This document shows positions 46,438-63,663 of a stretch of DNA of 64,000 nucleotides, piece by piece. Below the pieces are notes generated by a model. It was not told where the DNA came from. It was given only the letters and a program-made list of their open reading frames with translations, and searched no databases. Source of the stretch: Pseudoalteromonas galatheae (GTDB lineage: Bacteria; Pseudomonadota; Gammaproteobacteria; Enterobacterales; Alteromonadaceae); NCBI RefSeq assembly GCF_005886105.2, contig NZ_PNCO02000001.1, positions 3,737,501-3,801,500 on the forward strand, given 5' to 3'. The translations under genes were made by a program, and so were the position numbers. The stretch's first letter is position 1; each line of letters opens with the position of its first letter.

Positions 46438-47838
46438 GTGTATCTGTCGGTTTGGCAAAGTTGTTTATATGTTTTGCAAGATGAATTGCCATCTCAGCAA
46501 TTTAGCATGTGGGTTAGACCACTACAGGCAGAAAGTACTGATGATACGCTAACTATCTATGCGCCAAATCGTTTCGTATTAGATTGGGTACGGGAAAAGT
46601 ATCTCCACCGCATCAATGAACTACTGATTGAGATCTGTGGTGATGAAGCGCCAGAACTACGCTTTGATGTAGGTAGCAAACCTGTGTTGGCTGCACAACC
46701 CAGTGTATCCAGCGAAAAGGCTGCAAGTGTAGGTCATGCAGCGGATAACGTGTCTATGCTGCAAGGCACTCAGCCAAAAATGGCAGAAAAAGTTGAGCCG
46801 GCTCCTAAATCTTCGCACAAGTCTAATATCAAAGAGAATTATACCTTTGATAACTTTGTAGAAGGTAAATCTAACCAGCTGGCTAAAGCTGCTGCAACAC
46901 AAGTTGCTGATAATCCAGGTTCTGCATTCAACCCCGTATTTATTTATGGTGGTACAGGTTTGGGTAAGACGCACCTGTTACACGCCGTAGGTAATGGCAT
47001 CATTGAACAAAAACCGGATGCAAAAATTGTTTATATGCATTCAGAGCGTTTTGTTCAGGACATGGTTAAAGCACTACAAAATAATGCCATTGAAGAATTT
47101 AAGCGTTACTACCGCAGCGTTGATGCATTGATGATTGATGATATCCAATTCTTTGCAAACAAAGAGCGTTCGCAAGAAGAATTCTTCCATACTTTTAATG
47201 CGCTGCTTGAAGGCAACCAACAAATTATTCTAACTTCTGACCGTTACCCTAAAGAAATAGAAGGGGTTGAGGACCGACTGAAGTCGCGCTTTGGTTGGGG
47301 GTTAACTATTGCTATTGAGCCACCAGAATTAGAGACTCGCGTTGCTATTTTAATGAAGAAAGCGCAGCAAAGTAATATTAACTTGCCACACGAAGTTGCC
47401 TTTTTTATCGCTAAGAAATTACGCTCAAATGTGCGAGAGTTAGAAGGTGCGTTAAACCGCGTGATAGCTAATGCCAACTTCACTGGTCGTCCAATTTCTA
47501 TCGACTTTGTTAAAGAGGCGCTACGTGACTTACTAGCGCTACAGGACAAACTCGTTACCATCGATAATATCCAGCGCACCGTAGCGGAATATTATCGAAT
47601 TCGTGTTTCTGACTTATTGTCAAAACGTCGTAGCCGTTCAGTTGCAAGACCAAGACAAGTTGCCATGGCATTGTCTAAAGAACTGACAAACCACAGCTTA
47701 CCAGAAATAGGTGATGCATTTGGTGGCCGCGACCATACCACCGTGTTACACGCGTGTAGAAAAGTAAAAGCACTTCGTGATGAAAGTCATGAGGTAAAAG
47801 AAGATTATCAAAACTTAATTAGAACGCTGTCTTCTTAA
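46438..47838 (+). CDS. dnaA: Chromosomal replication initiator DnaA
   Basis: This 466-residue AAA+ protein opens oriC. Domain I starts [22 protein letters not shown] variable linker follows. Domain III holds Walker [12 protein letters not shown] (about 171-181) and Walker [11 protein letters not shown]. Domain IV holds the DNA-binding signature [19 protein letters not shown]. The start is GTG at 46,438, with GGAG six bases upstream. An in-frame TTG 12 bases earlier is within that ribosome-binding site and is rejected. Confidence 0.98.
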   Translation: MYLSVWQSCLYVLQDELPSQQFSMWVRPLQAESTDDTLTIYAPNRFVLDWVREKYLHRINELLIEICGDEAPELRFDVGSKPVLAAQPSVSSEKAASVGHAADNVSMLQGTQPKMAEKVEPAPKSSHKSNIKENYTFDNFVEGKSNQLAKAAATQVADNPGSAFNPVFIYGGTGLGKTHLLHAVGNGIIEQKPDAKIVYMHSERFVQDMVKALQNNAIEEFKRYYRSVDALMIDDIQFFANKERSQEEFFHTFNALLEGNQQIILTSDRYPKEIEGVEDRLKSRFGWGLTIAIEPPELETRVAILMKKAQQSNINLPHEVAFFIAKKLRSNVRELEGALNRVIANANFTGRPISIDFVKEALRDLLALQDKLVTIDNIQRTVAEYYRIRVSDLLSKRRSRSVARPRQVAMALSKELTNHSLPEIGDAFGGRDHTTVLHACRKVKALRDESHEVKEDYQNLIRTLSS

Positions 47839-47848
47839 GGGTTAAATG

Positions 47849-48952
47849 ATGCAAATAACGATTCCAAGAGAACTATTTTTAAAGCCACTGGTACAGGTGT
47901 CGGGTGCCATTGAGCGCAAACATACACTACCTATTTTGTCTAATGTATTGCTAGAAGTGAAAAATGGCGCATTACATATGACAGGTACAGATTTAGAGAT
48001 AGAGCTTGTTGCATCTGTTGCCCTTGAAACAAATGTGCCAGACGCCAAGATCACTTTGCCGGCGAAAAAGCTTCTAGATATTTGTAAGAGCTTGCCTGAT
48101 AACTCTGATTTAGTGCTGAGTAGTCAGGAGCATCAACTTTTACTGACTAGCGGTCAAAGTCGCTTTTCATTGACAACCTTAGCAGCCGAAGATTTCCCTA
48201 ATCTTGAAGAGTGGGACGGTGAGGTTGAGTTTGCCATAACGCGTTTAGAGCTGAGAAAATTACTAGAAGCAACGCATTTCTCTATGGCTAACCAAGACGT
48301 ACGTTACTATTTAAATGGTATGTCGTTCGAAGTAGATAATAATGAAATTAAAACGGTAGCCACTGATGGTCACCGTTTGGCAATTGCGCAGCAAAAATTA
48401 CCTGAGTCATTGCAAACGCAGCGTCAATTGATCATTCCTCGTAAGGGCGTGCAAGAGATCATGCGCTTACTGCCTGCGGATGATGAAACTATCACCATTC
48501 AATTTGGCGCTAATCATGTGCGTATCATCGACAGCGAATTTACTTTTACGAGTAAGCTGGTGGATGGTCGATTCCCTGATTATCGTCGCGTATTACCTCG
48601 TGGCGGGGACAAGTTGGTTACCGCAAACCGCGATTGGCTACGTAGTGCATTTCAGCGCGTATCTATTCTTTCTAACGAGAAGTTTCGTGGCGTGCGATTG
48701 AATCTGAGTAGTGGGCAATTGAAAATTAGTGCCAATAACCCAGAGCAGGAGCAAGCAGAAGAAATTGTTGAGGTAGGTTATCAAGGCGATGATCTTGAAG
48801 TAGGTTTTAACGTTTCTTACTTATTAGATGTGTTAAATACAATAAAGTCTGAAGATGTGCAATTTACGCTTTCTGATGCAAACAGCAGTGCGCTTATTGA
48901 AGCCGCTGGTGACGAACATGCAATGTATGTAGTTATGCCGATGCGTTTATAG
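47849..48952 (+). CDS. dnaN: DNA polymerase III sliding clamp (beta subunit)
   Basis: This 367-residue three-domain clamp encircles DNA and tethers polymerase. It begins MQITIPRELFLKPLVQVSGAIERKHTLPILSNVLL and ends with MYVVMPMRL, which is the conserved C-terminus forming part of the peptide-binding cleft. Two ATGs are in tandem; I chose the second since AAGGG is seven bases before it. It starts ten bases after dnaA. Confidence 0.97.
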   Translation: MQITIPRELFLKPLVQVSGAIERKHTLPILSNVLLEVKNGALHMTGTDLEIELVASVALETNVPDAKITLPAKKLLDICKSLPDNSDLVLSSQEHQLLLTSGQSRFSLTTLAAEDFPNLEEWDGEVEFAITRLELRKLLEATHFSMANQDVRYYLNGMSFEVDNNEIKTVATDGHRLAIAQQKLPESLQTQRQLIIPRKGVQEIMRLLPADDETITIQFGANHVRIIDSEFTFTSKLVDGRFPDYRRVLPRGGDKLVTANRDWLRSAFQRVSILSNEKFRGVRLNLSSGQLKISANNPEQEQAEEIVEVGYQGDDLEVGFNVSYLLDVLNTIKSEDVQFTLSDANSSALIEAAGDEHAMYVVMPMRL

Positions 48953-48956
48953 ATTT

Positions 48957-50045
48957 ATGAGTTTAACTCACCTTAGCCTCAATGCGTTTCGAAACATTGA
49001 GGCGATGGCGCTTTCACCTAGTAATGCCGTTAATGTCATTCTCGGTGAAAATGGTAGCGGTAAAACCAGTCTGCTTGAAGCCATTTACTTTCTCTCCAGT
49101 GGTAAATCTTTCCGTACCAATCTGCAAAAATTAATGATCAAGCATGAAGCTTCTCATTGCGTTGTTCATGCTAAAAAACAACTACATAACTTGTCTATAC
49201 CGCTTGGTATTAGTAAATATACCAGTGGTGAAACTAAGCTTCGAATTCAGGGGCAGGCAAGTCGGAAAGTGGCAGAATTGGCACAGGTTTTACCTGTTCA
49301 AGTTATTACACCAGAAAGCTATGAGCTGTTTTTTGGTGGTCCAAAAGAGCGTCGTAAGTTTCTTGATTTAGGTGTGTTCCACGTGGAACATCAGTTCTAT
49401 TCCACATGGAAAATGTTCAATCAGGTGCTCAAGCAACGTAATGCTTTATTGAAATCTAAACCGAGAGATCTCCAATCCCAGCTAAGTTATTGGGATAAGG
49501 AGTTTGTACGCCTTGCTGAGCAAATAAATATGTTTAGAGAGGCTTATATAGGTAGGTTTCAGACGCATTTTTTTGATAAGATAGGGGATATAAGCCCTAT
49601 ATTTAAAGGCCTTGAAATTCGCTTTCAAGCGGGCTGGAAGGGGGAACTAGCTGAGGTATTAACGAATCAGTTAGAGCGAGATGTAAAACTTGGCTATACA
49701 AGTAAAGGGCCGCATAAGGCTGACTTTAACTTTTATACTCAAGGAAACAGCGTAGAACATATTTTTTCTCGTGGCCAACTCAAGTTATTACTGTATGCAC
49801 TTAAAGTAATGCAAAACAGTTTGATTGACCAAGAGAGTAATAAGCAGTCAATTCTGCTTATTGACGATTTACCTTCGGAGCTTAGTGAAGATACTAAGGT
49901 GGCGGTATCGCGTCTGTTGGCGCAATGTCAGTCACAGCTGTTTATCACTGCTATCACTCCAGAAAGTATTGCCGCCGTTATTGAACCAATGGAACGTGAA
50001 ATTAAAATGTTCCACGTGGAACATGGCAGCTTAATAACAAAATAA
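48957..50045 (+). CDS. recF: Recombination mediator RecF
   Basis: This 362-residue SMC-like ATPase acts with RecO and RecR in loading RecA at gaps. Walker A is GENGSGKTSLLEAI (from residue 30). The signature segment is SRGQLKLLLYALKV, and Walker B is ILLIDDLPSEL. It starts four bases after dnaN. Two perfect parS palindromes lie within the coding sequence, and their shared FHVEH translation shows the DNA site imposing on the protein. Confidence 0.97.
   Translation: MSLTHLSLNAFRNIEAMALSPSNAVNVILGENGSGKTSLLEAIYFLSSGKSFRTNLQKLMIKHEASHCVVHAKKQLHNLSIPLGISKYTSGETKLRIQGQASRKVAELAQVLPVQVITPESYELFFGGPKERRKFLDLGVFHVEHQFYSTWKMFNQVLKQRNALLKSKPRDLQSQLSYWDKEFVRLAEQINMFREAYIGRFQTHFFDKIGDISPIFKGLEIRFQAGWKGELAEVLTNQLERDVKLGYTSKGPHKADFNFYTQGNSVEHIFSRGQLKLLLYALKVMQNSLIDQESNKQSILLIDDLPSELSEDTKVAVSRLLAQCQSQLFITAITPESIAAVIEPMEREIKMFHVEHGSLITK
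49375..49390. promoter_or_regulatory. parS: parS centromere site 1
   Basis: TGTTCCACGTGGAACA is a perfect 16-bp palindrome that matches the known ParB-binding parS sequence of Pseudomonas and is close to the B. subtilis form. It is in recF and the parAB genes are in the same window. Confidence 0.95.
50008..50023. promoter_or_regulatory. parS: parS centromere site 2
   Basis: A second identical TGTTCCACGTGGAACA lies 633 bp from the first, near the end of recF. Two identical copies so close together make chance very unlikely. Confidence 0.95.
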
Positions 50046-52475
<2,430 letters not shown>

Positions 52476-52490
52476 ACTCAAACATCTAGT

Positions 52491-52519
52491 AAAAAGGAGG
52501 GATTTTCCCTCCTTTTTTT
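52491..52519 (+). terminator. Rho-independent terminator after gyrB
   Basis: GGAGGGA and TCCCTCC with a three-base loop are preceded by A5 and followed by T7. It ends the dnaA-dnaN-recF-gyrB transcript, 16 bases after the gyrB stop. Confidence 0.95.
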
Positions 52520-52651
52520 ATGCTTTAAAGCTTAAAACCCTTCTGCGCTCGCGGTATACTGAGCATAATTTTCAATCATTGAATCTAGCGTGGGCGCCAA
52601 ATTACTGAAGGCGTTTACATACGATAAGTACCAGATAAAAATAAGCCAACT

Positions 52652-53554
52652 ATGCAAAAATACGATATCAAAACCTTCCAAGGTTTGATCCTGGCTTTAC
52701 AGGATTACTGGGCGCAGCAAGGCTGTGTTGTAGCTCAACCTTTAGATATGGAAGTTGGTGCGGGTACATTCCACCCGATGACCTTCCTTAAGTCCATTGG
52801 TCCTGAGCCAATGTCGAGCGCATACGTACAACCTTGTCGCCGCCCGACAGATGGTCGCTATGGTGAAAACCCTAACCGTCTTCAGCATTACTACCAATTC
52901 CAAGTTGTATTGAAGCCATCGCCTGAGAATATTCAGGAACTCTACCTCGGCTCTCTAGAAGCGCTGGGCATTGATACATTGACGCACGAAGTACGTTTTG
53001 TTGAAGACAACTGGGAATCACCAACGCTAGGTGCTTGGGGATTAGGTTGGGAAGTATGGTTGAATGGCATGGAAGTGACTCAGTTTACCTACTTCCAGCA
53101 AGTTGGCGGTATTGAATGTTCACCGGTAACGGGTGAAATTACTTATGGTTTAGAGCGCCTTGCAATGTATATACAAGGTGTAGATAGCATTTATGATCTC
53201 GTTTGGACAGATGGTCCAATGGGACGCGTAACTTATGGTGACGTGTTCATGCAAAACGAGATAGAACAGTCGACATATAACTTTGAATATGCGGATGTAG
53301 AGGCATTGTTCAAGCAGTTTGACCAGTGTGAAAAAGAAAGCGAAAAGCTAATCGAAGCAGGGCTTCCTCTACCAGCTTATGAGCAGGTAATGAAGGCATC
53401 TCATGCATTTAACCTGTTAGACGCACGTCACGCTATCTCAGTAACTGAGCGTCAGCGCTATATATTAAGAGTTCGTGCTTTATCAAAAGCCTGTGCACAG
53501 GCTTACTATGATGCACGTGAAGCACTTGGCTTCCCGCTTTGTAAGGATAAATAA
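52652..53554 (+). CDS. glyQ: Glycyl-tRNA synthetase alpha subunit
   Basis: This 300-residue class II synthetase subunit carries the catalytic core. It begins [20 protein letters not shown], followed by [20 protein letters not shown] and the motif 2 region [31 protein letters not shown]. It forms alpha2beta2 with GlyS. Its stop codon overlaps the glyS ATG (TAATG), so the two are coupled. Confidence 0.98.
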   Translation: MQKYDIKTFQGLILALQDYWAQQGCVVAQPLDMEVGAGTFHPMTFLKSIGPEPMSSAYVQPCRRPTDGRYGENPNRLQHYYQFQVVLKPSPENIQELYLGSLEALGIDTLTHEVRFVEDNWESPTLGAWGLGWEVWLNGMEVTQFTYFQQVGGIECSPVTGEITYGLERLAMYIQGVDSIYDLVWTDGPMGRVTYGDVFMQNEIEQSTYNFEYADVEALFKQFDQCEKESEKLIEAGLPLPAYEQVMKASHAFNLLDARHAISVTERQRYILRVRALSKACAQAYYDAREALGFPLCKDK

Positions 53555-55623
53555 TGTCGACTGAAAACTTACTCGTAGAAATTGGTACTGAAGAGCTACC
53601 ACCAAAGGCGTTACGCAACCTTGCTGAGTCATTCGCAGAAAATACTAGGCAAGAACTTGAAGCATTAGAGCTTAATCATGAAGGCGTGAGCTGGTATGCA
53701 TCACCTCGTCGCTTAGGTATTCAAGTTAAAGCATTACAAACGCAACAGGCCGACAAAGTAGTCGAAAAACGTGGTCCAGCTATTCAGGCAGCATTTGACG
53801 CCGATGGTAACGCGACTAAAGCGGCGCTAGGTTGGGCTCGTGGTTGTGGTATTGATATTAATGATGCTGAGCGTTTAGAAACTGATAAAGGCACTTGGCT
53901 GCTACACAAAGCGAAAGTAGAGGGGCAACAGACCTTAGCGTTACTAAGCGATGTGATCAATAAAGCACTGGCTAAGTTACCTATTCCAAAGCCGATGCGC
54001 TGGGGTGCGAACAAGACGCAATTTATCCGTCCAGTACATACCGTGGCTGCACTACTTGGTAGTCAACAAGTTGAAGGTGAAGTGCTAGGTAAAGCTATCA
54101 GCAATGAGCTGCAGGGACATCGATTCCATCACCCTGAGCGTGTTCGTGTTGAACATGCGGATGATAGTCATGTAGTGCTAAAAGGTGCATACGTTATTGC
54201 GGATTACGAAGCACGTAAAGCGTTAATTCGAGGCCAAATTGAAGCTGAAGCTGAAAAGCTCGGCGCGCAAGTCGCGATGGATGAAGACCTTCTTGAAGAA
54301 GTTACATCGCTAGTCGAGTGGCCAGTCACTTTAGTTGCTTCTTTTGAAGAAGCCTTCTTGCAAGTGCCAGATGAAGCACTTATCTACACCATGAAAGACG
54401 ACCAAAAGTACTTTCCACTGTTAGATAAGCAAGGCAACTTGATCAACAAGTTCTTGTTTGTTTCTAACATTGAAAGTAAAGATCCGAGCGTGGTGATCTC
54501 GGGTAACGAGAAAGTGGTTCGCCCGCGTCTGGCAGATGCTCAGTTCTTCTTTGAAACGGATAAGAAGAAAACGCTGGAAAGCCGTCTTGAGTCACTTGAT
54601 TCAGTGTTATTTCAGAAGCAGCTTGGCACACTAAAAGACAAGTCAGAGCGTATTTCGGCACTCGCAGGTTTTATTGCGGAGCTGCTTGGTGCTGATAAGG
54701 CGCTAGCAGAGCGTGCAGGTTTGCTAAGTAAAACGGATCTTATGACTGAAATGGTCATGGAGTTTACTGACGTTCAGGGCGTGATGGGTATGCATTACGC
54801 GCGTATTGATGGTGAAGCGGAAGAAGTTGCACTAGCACAAAATGAGCAATATATGCCGCGTTTTGCGGGTGATAATTTACCGTCTAACCCAATCAGTTTT
54901 GCTGTGGCGCTTGCGGATAAGTTTGATACTCTGGTTGGCATTTTTGGTATCGGCCAGACACCAAAAGGCGATAAAGACCCGTTTGCACTTCGCCGTGCTG
55001 CCATCGGCGCATTGCGTATTATGGTAGAAAAAGAACTGCCATTAGACATTCAGGATATCGTTGCCAAAGCAATGACGTTATTCGGTAATAAGCTAAGCAA
55101 TGCAAATGTTGCCGATGAAGTGGTTGAGTTTATGTTAGGTCGTTTCCGTGCCTGGTACCAAGATGAAGGTATCAGCGTAGATGTGATCCAAGCAGTACTT
55201 GCAAGACGTCCAACGAGCCCAGTTGATTTTGATCGCCGAGTAAAAGCGGTTAGTCACTTTAGAACGTTGACGGAAGCTGAGGCGTTAGCCGCTGCCAATA
55301 AGCGTGTAAACAACATTCTAGCGAAGAATAACGTCGCCTCAGAAGCTGCGGTGGAGAGCTCACTCCTGCAAGAAGAAGCTGAGCAAACATTGGCTGCACA
55401 AGTTGCTGCGTTAACTGCTGAGCTTGCACCTGTTTATGCTGAAGGTGATTATCAAACTGCACTGACGCGTTTAGCGAGTCTACGTGAAGCAGTAGATAAC
55501 TTCTTTGATAACGTTATGGTAATGGCGGACGATGAAGCGGTTAAAGCCAATCGTTTAGCACTACTTAGTCAGTTGAGTAAGCTATTCCTTAATACTGCAG
55601 ATATTTCAGTGTTACAAAATTAA
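53554..55623 (+). CDS. glyS: Glycyl-tRNA synthetase beta subunit
   Basis: This 689-residue tRNA-binding subunit starts [20 protein letters not shown], as in the family. The HD-like and anticodon-binding regions include [16 protein letters not shown] and [22 protein letters not shown] near the end. Normal length. It overlaps glyQ by one base and is followed by a terminator. Confidence 0.98.
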   Translation: MSTENLLVEIGTEELPPKALRNLAESFAENTRQELEALELNHEGVSWYASPRRLGIQVKALQTQQADKVVEKRGPAIQAAFDADGNATKAALGWARGCGIDINDAERLETDKGTWLLHKAKVEGQQTLALLSDVINKALAKLPIPKPMRWGANKTQFIRPVHTVAALLGSQQVEGEVLGKAISNELQGHRFHHPERVRVEHADDSHVVLKGAYVIADYEARKALIRGQIEAEAEKLGAQVAMDEDLLEEVTSLVEWPVTLVASFEEAFLQVPDEALIYTMKDDQKYFPLLDKQGNLINKFLFVSNIESKDPSVVISGNEKVVRPRLADAQFFFETDKKKTLESRLESLDSVLFQKQLGTLKDKSERISALAGFIAELLGADKALAERAGLLSKTDLMTEMVMEFTDVQGVMGMHYARIDGEAEEVALAQNEQYMPRFAGDNLPSNPISFAVALADKFDTLVGIFGIGQTPKGDKDPFALRRAAIGALRIMVEKELPLDIQDIVAKAMTLFGNKLSNANVADEVVEFMLGRFRAWYQDEGISVDVIQAVLARRPTSPVDFDRRVKAVSHFRTLTEAEALAAANKRVNNILAKNNVASEAAVESSLLQEEAEQTLAAQVAALTAELAPVYAEGDYQTALTRLASLREAVDNFFDNVMVMADDEAVKANRLALLSQLSKLFLNTADISVLQN

Positions 55624-55633
55624 TTGCTGATAC

Positions 55634-55658
55634 AAAAGCCAGCAACTGCTGGCTTTTT
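55634..55658 (+). terminator. Terminator after glyS
   Basis: AAAAGCCAGCA and TGCTGGCTTTTT face each other across a very short loop, eleven bases past the glyS stop. Confidence 0.93.
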
Positions 55659-55694
55659 GCTGATTGGTAAAAGCAAGTAAAAGGCTGTCTAGCT

Positions 55695-56141
55695 ATGATT
55701 AAAAAACAAGGGGCAATGGCGATTGCGCTATTAGCACTTACCGCTTGTAGTAGTAACTTCCAATTGCCAACAACGTCAACTTCACCGGTTGTTGCAGGCG
55801 AGTTGGATAAGACAATGTATTTACGCGGTGACTTCACTCTGTGGGATGCCGAACCTCAGTATCGCCTTGAAGAAACACAACCGGGGATCTACGCAACAAA
55901 AGCAAGATTCATGAGCCCAGGTAAGGTGTATGAATTTAAAATTGCTGATGAGCAGTGGAGTGAAGGCTACAACTGTGGCTATAAGAGTGAAGGGCAGTTA
56001 ACGCTAGGACAACCGCTGGTCGCGGATTGTAACACGGTGTATAACTACTTTAGTTTCAAGCCAAGTAAAAAAGGTTGGTACGAAATCCGCTTAGATTATC
56101 GTAATCCTCGCTCACCAAAGGTGGTGATTGTAAAATCTTAA
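55695..56141 (+). CDS. Small lipoprotein with carbohydrate-module-like fold
   Basis: This 148-residue protein has a signal peptide ending in the lipobox LTAC (Cys18), so it is predicted to be a lipid-anchored protein. The mature part is beta-rich (MYLRGDFTLWDAEPQYRLEE, then VYEFKIADEQWSEGYNCGYKSEG). It resembles the pullulanase N-terminal or CBM48-like modules. Two further cysteines may form a disulfide. No enzymatic domain is present. Function unknown; sugar binding is only suggested by the fold. Confidence 0.8.
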   Translation: MIKKQGAMAIALLALTACSSNFQLPTTSTSPVVAGELDKTMYLRGDFTLWDAEPQYRLEETQPGIYATKARFMSPGKVYEFKIADEQWSEGYNCGYKSEGQLTLGQPLVADCNTVYNYFSFKPSKKGWYEIRLDYRNPRSPKVVIVKS

Positions 56142-56166
56142 AAAAGCGGCAGATGCCGCTTTTTTA
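56141..56166. terminator. Bidirectional terminator
   Basis: GCGGCA and TGCCGC with a two-base centre are flanked by A5 and T6, overlapping the lipoprotein stop codon. The symmetric A and T runs also suit the convergent tusA transcript, which ends 48 bases away. Confidence 0.92.
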
Positions 56167-56213
56167 TTGTCTATGACTCATGAGTTCAAATACAAATAGT
56201 GTTAAAGAGGAGA

Positions 56214-56453
56214 TCACTGACCTTTCTTAATCACATATTTGTAGGGAGATTCAGCCACTGCTTTGGCTACCAAAGTGTGATCCATAAATTCACAGAAGCT
56301 CGGAATGTCTCTTGTCGTTGAGGGATCATCTGCGATAACTAACAACGTCTCACCTAAGTTCATCCTTCTCACCATGCCTCTAATCATCATTACCGGTTCC
56401 GGACAACGTAAGCCTACTGCATCTAAGGTATGGTCGGTATTATCAAAACTCAT
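56214..56453 (-). CDS. tusA: Sulfur carrier TusA
   Basis: This 79-residue protein has the active CPxP motif at Cys17 ([16 protein letters not shown]) followed by the [17 protein letters not shown] segment. TusA takes a persulfide from IscS and passes it to the TusBCD relay for 2-thiouridine in tRNA. Stands alone on the minus strand. The product would act on the same wobble uridine as MnmE and MnmG. Confidence 0.95.
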   Translation of the reverse strand: MSFDNTDHTLDAVGLRCPEPVMMIRGMVRRMNLGETLLVIADDPSTTRDIPSFCEFMDHTLVAKAVAESPYKYVIKKGQ

Positions 56454-56576
56454 TGTGGGTGGCCTTGTTCGTTACGTTGTTAGTTAGGAAAACTGCTATT
56501 TTAACCGTATGTTGTAAGTAAGCTCAAGTTTGGATAACTCAAGTCTTAGCCAACCGAGGTGAGGTAAATGCAGGTA

Positions 56577-56611
56577 ATAAAAAAGGCAAAACAGCTGTGC
56601 CGTTTTGCCTT
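56577..56611 (-). terminator. Terminator of fadBA
   Basis: AAGGCAAAAC (56,583-56,592) and GTTTTGCCTT (56,602-56,611) form a 10-bp stem. On the minus strand it is followed by TTTTTT. It lies about 64 bases beyond the fadA stop. Confidence 0.9.
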
Positions 56612-56674
56612 GGTCACCAAGTTGAAGTTGTGCGCTGGTATTGTCTTAAAGAGCCCAGTACCAGCTGGTTGGAA

Positions 56675-60008
<3,334 letters not shown>

Positions 60009-60028
60009 ACATGTTCTCCCGTGCTTTA

Positions 60029-60045
60029 CACTGGTACGATGAGTT
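60029..60045. promoter_or_regulatory. Possible FadR operator upstream of fadB
   Basis: CACTGGTACGATGAGTT matches 14 of 17 positions of the FadR consensus AACTGGTMNGACCAGTT, counting the degenerate positions. It lies 21-37 bases before the fadB start. If a FadR protein is present it would repress fadBA until acyl-CoA builds up. Confidence 0.5.
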
Positions 60046-60289
60046 GTAATTTCAATCAGTGTGGATCCTTTGGCGGCAAATTGCAATGAAAAATTTACCG
60101 CACATTTACTGAAATACCTGAGTCGGTTTGCTATGGTGGCTTAACACACCTCGCATTTAGTGTCATTTATGAGCGTGCTCGCGAGTGACAGGCCGAGCTT
60201 TTGGTCTTCAGCGCCATCTTTAGATAAGCATAATTTGGCTGTATTTCAATTTAGGTGTGTATTCTTTTGGCAAATAAAAAAGGGTTTGC

Positions 60290-62179
60290 ATGACATATTG
60301 GTTACGCCGCTTAGCTGCGGGCAGCTTGTGTATGGTGAGCTGGCTCTGTGCAGCCGACAGCACTCTCGACGAATTTAAAGAGGCTGAGCGTATCGCTTGG
60401 TCTGGTAATTATAGTAATTTTAAAGCTGCGGTAGCGCAGCTCGATCACCCACTTAAGCCATATGTTGAAATGGCGTTTTACAAGCGTCATCCTAAGCTCA
60501 AGTACCAGCAGGAAATTCAGCATTTTTTAACGGTATACGAGCACACTCCATTAGAATGGCCTGTACGCTCAGCTTGGCTCGATTATTTAAAGCGGTATAA
60601 AAAGAAAGCACGATTCATTGAGTTTTATCGTGAAACCAGTGATGTTGAACTCAAGTGTACGTATTTGGCGTATCAGCTGGATTTGGGCGCCCCCAAAAAA
60701 GCGATTCTTGATCAGGTGACAGATATTTGGACGGTGGGAAAGTCTCAGCCCAGAGCTTGTGATGGTCTTTTTAAACAATGGCAAAAAGCAGGGTATAGGA
60801 CGCCCGAGCGTGTCTGGCAGCGAATTACTAATGCCGCGCAATCCGGTCAAGCGTCATTGCTAGATTATCTTGAGAAGCTATTACCAAAAAATGAAGCTTA
60901 TCTTGCCGAGCTTTATAAAAAGGTTCGCCAAGATCCGAGTGCGGCTGCTGGGCTTTATCGCTTTAGTAAACGCACCGAAAAAGAAGCCGAAATAGCGGTA
61001 TATGGCGTAAGGCGCCTGATTTGGCGTGACCCCGATTTAGCGCTGCGTGCATGGCAGAAGATGCTGGACATGTTTACCTTTACTCAGCAGCAAAAGGATA
61101 GCGTTGCTTATCGCTTTGCTCTGGCGCTTGCGTCTAAAGGCCATGAAGACGCACGATTTTGGCTCAATAAAGTGCCTAAATCGTTGCAGGACAAAAAGCT
61201 ATTACAGTGGCTGATGAGTAACATGCTGAAAGAGCAAGATTGGGAAGGGATTTCGGCCTTATTCGTGGGTCACGAGCAGCTTAGTAATGGTCAACAATAC
61301 TGGCTTGCATATAGCCTCGCGAAGCGTGGCGAGTTGGCCAAAGCTAATGAGATTTGGCAGCAATTAGCACAAGAGCGTGATTACTACGGCTTTTTGGCTG
61401 CTGCACGTTTAGGATTACCAGTCTCACTGAATGAAGCGCCGTTAAATGTTGAACCTAGCATTGTAGAACGGGTATCCCATGCGCCAGGCTTCAAGCGGGC
61501 AAAGGCTTTATACGAGCTGGAAAGATATACTCAAGCACGCCGAGAGTGGAACTACCTTACTAACACCTCAAGCAAAGAAGAAAAGCTTGCTGCATCCATA
61601 TTGGCTGCAGAGTTTGATTGGTATGACAGCACTATTTTTACCCTTGCACAGATCAAAGCATGGGACTATGTTGATTTGCGTTTCCCGATGGCGTTTAAAG
61701 ATCTGTTCACTAAATATAGTGAGCGTAATCGAGTCGATGTCGCATGGAGTATCGCGGTTGCTCGCCGAGAAAGCTCTTTCGCACCAGATGCACGCTCGAG
61801 TGCGAATGCCCACGGTTTAATGCAGCTGCTGCCAAGCACCGCCAAATATGTCAACAACCGCAAACGGGTGGCAAAAAATCGCCTCTATCATCCGGCCACA
61901 AACATTCGCTTGGGGACTAGTTATTTAGAATACTTGAAGCGTAAGAATGCCGGAAATGAGATTTTGGCGACAGCGTCGTACAACGCGGGCTATCATAGAA
62001 TTAAGCGTTGGCTGCCTTCAGAGGCCATGCCTGCTGAGCTTTGGATTGAGCTGATCCCGTACAGAGAAACACGAGACTACGTGAAAAATGTGATGGCATA
62101 TCGACAGGTTTACCATACTCGCCTTGGTCGTGATGGTAATATATTGGCAAGCATCTTGGATATGAAAATTGTGAAATGA
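60290..62179 (+). CDS. slt: Soluble lytic murein transglycosylase Slt
   Basis: This 629-residue periplasmic enzyme cleaves peptidoglycan to 1,6-anhydromuropeptides. A signal peptide is at residues 1-21. A long helical superhelix (U-domain) follows. The catalytic domain has Glu494 in VARRESSFAPDARS, then SANAHGLMQLLPSTA and TASYNAGYHRIKRWLP. Length close to Slt70. No amidase or other recycling genes are linked here. Confidence 0.95.
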   Translation: MTYWLRRLAAGSLCMVSWLCAADSTLDEFKEAERIAWSGNYSNFKAAVAQLDHPLKPYVEMAFYKRHPKLKYQQEIQHFLTVYEHTPLEWPVRSAWLDYLKRYKKKARFIEFYRETSDVELKCTYLAYQLDLGAPKKAILDQVTDIWTVGKSQPRACDGLFKQWQKAGYRTPERVWQRITNAAQSGQASLLDYLEKLLPKNEAYLAELYKKVRQDPSAAAGLYRFSKRTEKEAEIAVYGVRRLIWRDPDLALRAWQKMLDMFTFTQQQKDSVAYRFALALASKGHEDARFWLNKVPKSLQDKKLLQWLMSNMLKEQDWEGISALFVGHEQLSNGQQYWLAYSLAKRGELAKANEIWQQLAQERDYYGFLAAARLGLPVSLNEAPLNVEPSIVERVSHAPGFKRAKALYELERYTQARREWNYLTNTSSKEEKLAASILAAEFDWYDSTIFTLAQIKAWDYVDLRFPMAFKDLFTKYSERNRVDVAWSIAVARRESSFAPDARSSANAHGLMQLLPSTAKYVNNRKRVAKNRLYHPATNIRLGTSYLEYLKRKNAGNEILATASYNAGYHRIKRWLPSEAMPAELWIELIPYRETRDYVKNVMAYRQVYHTRLGRDGNILASILDMKIVK

Positions 62180-62252
62180 CCGCACATGGCTGGTGCTTAG
62201 ACTCAGTTCGTCGTTTTTAGGTAACAGCTATGATAGACTCGAAAGTATGTGA

Positions 62253-63596
<1,344 letters not shown>

Positions 63597-63628
63597 GCTA
63601 ATTTCTAGCGCTGAAAACAAGTATATTT

Positions 63629-63650
63629 GGGGGCCGATTGGCTCCCTTTT
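63629..63650 (+). terminator. Terminator after pepQ
   Basis: GGGGGCC and GGCTCCC pair with one G-U wobble around a four-base loop and are followed by T4. The next gene starts 14 bases later. Confidence 0.75.
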
Positions 63651-63663
63651 AGTTTGGAACATT

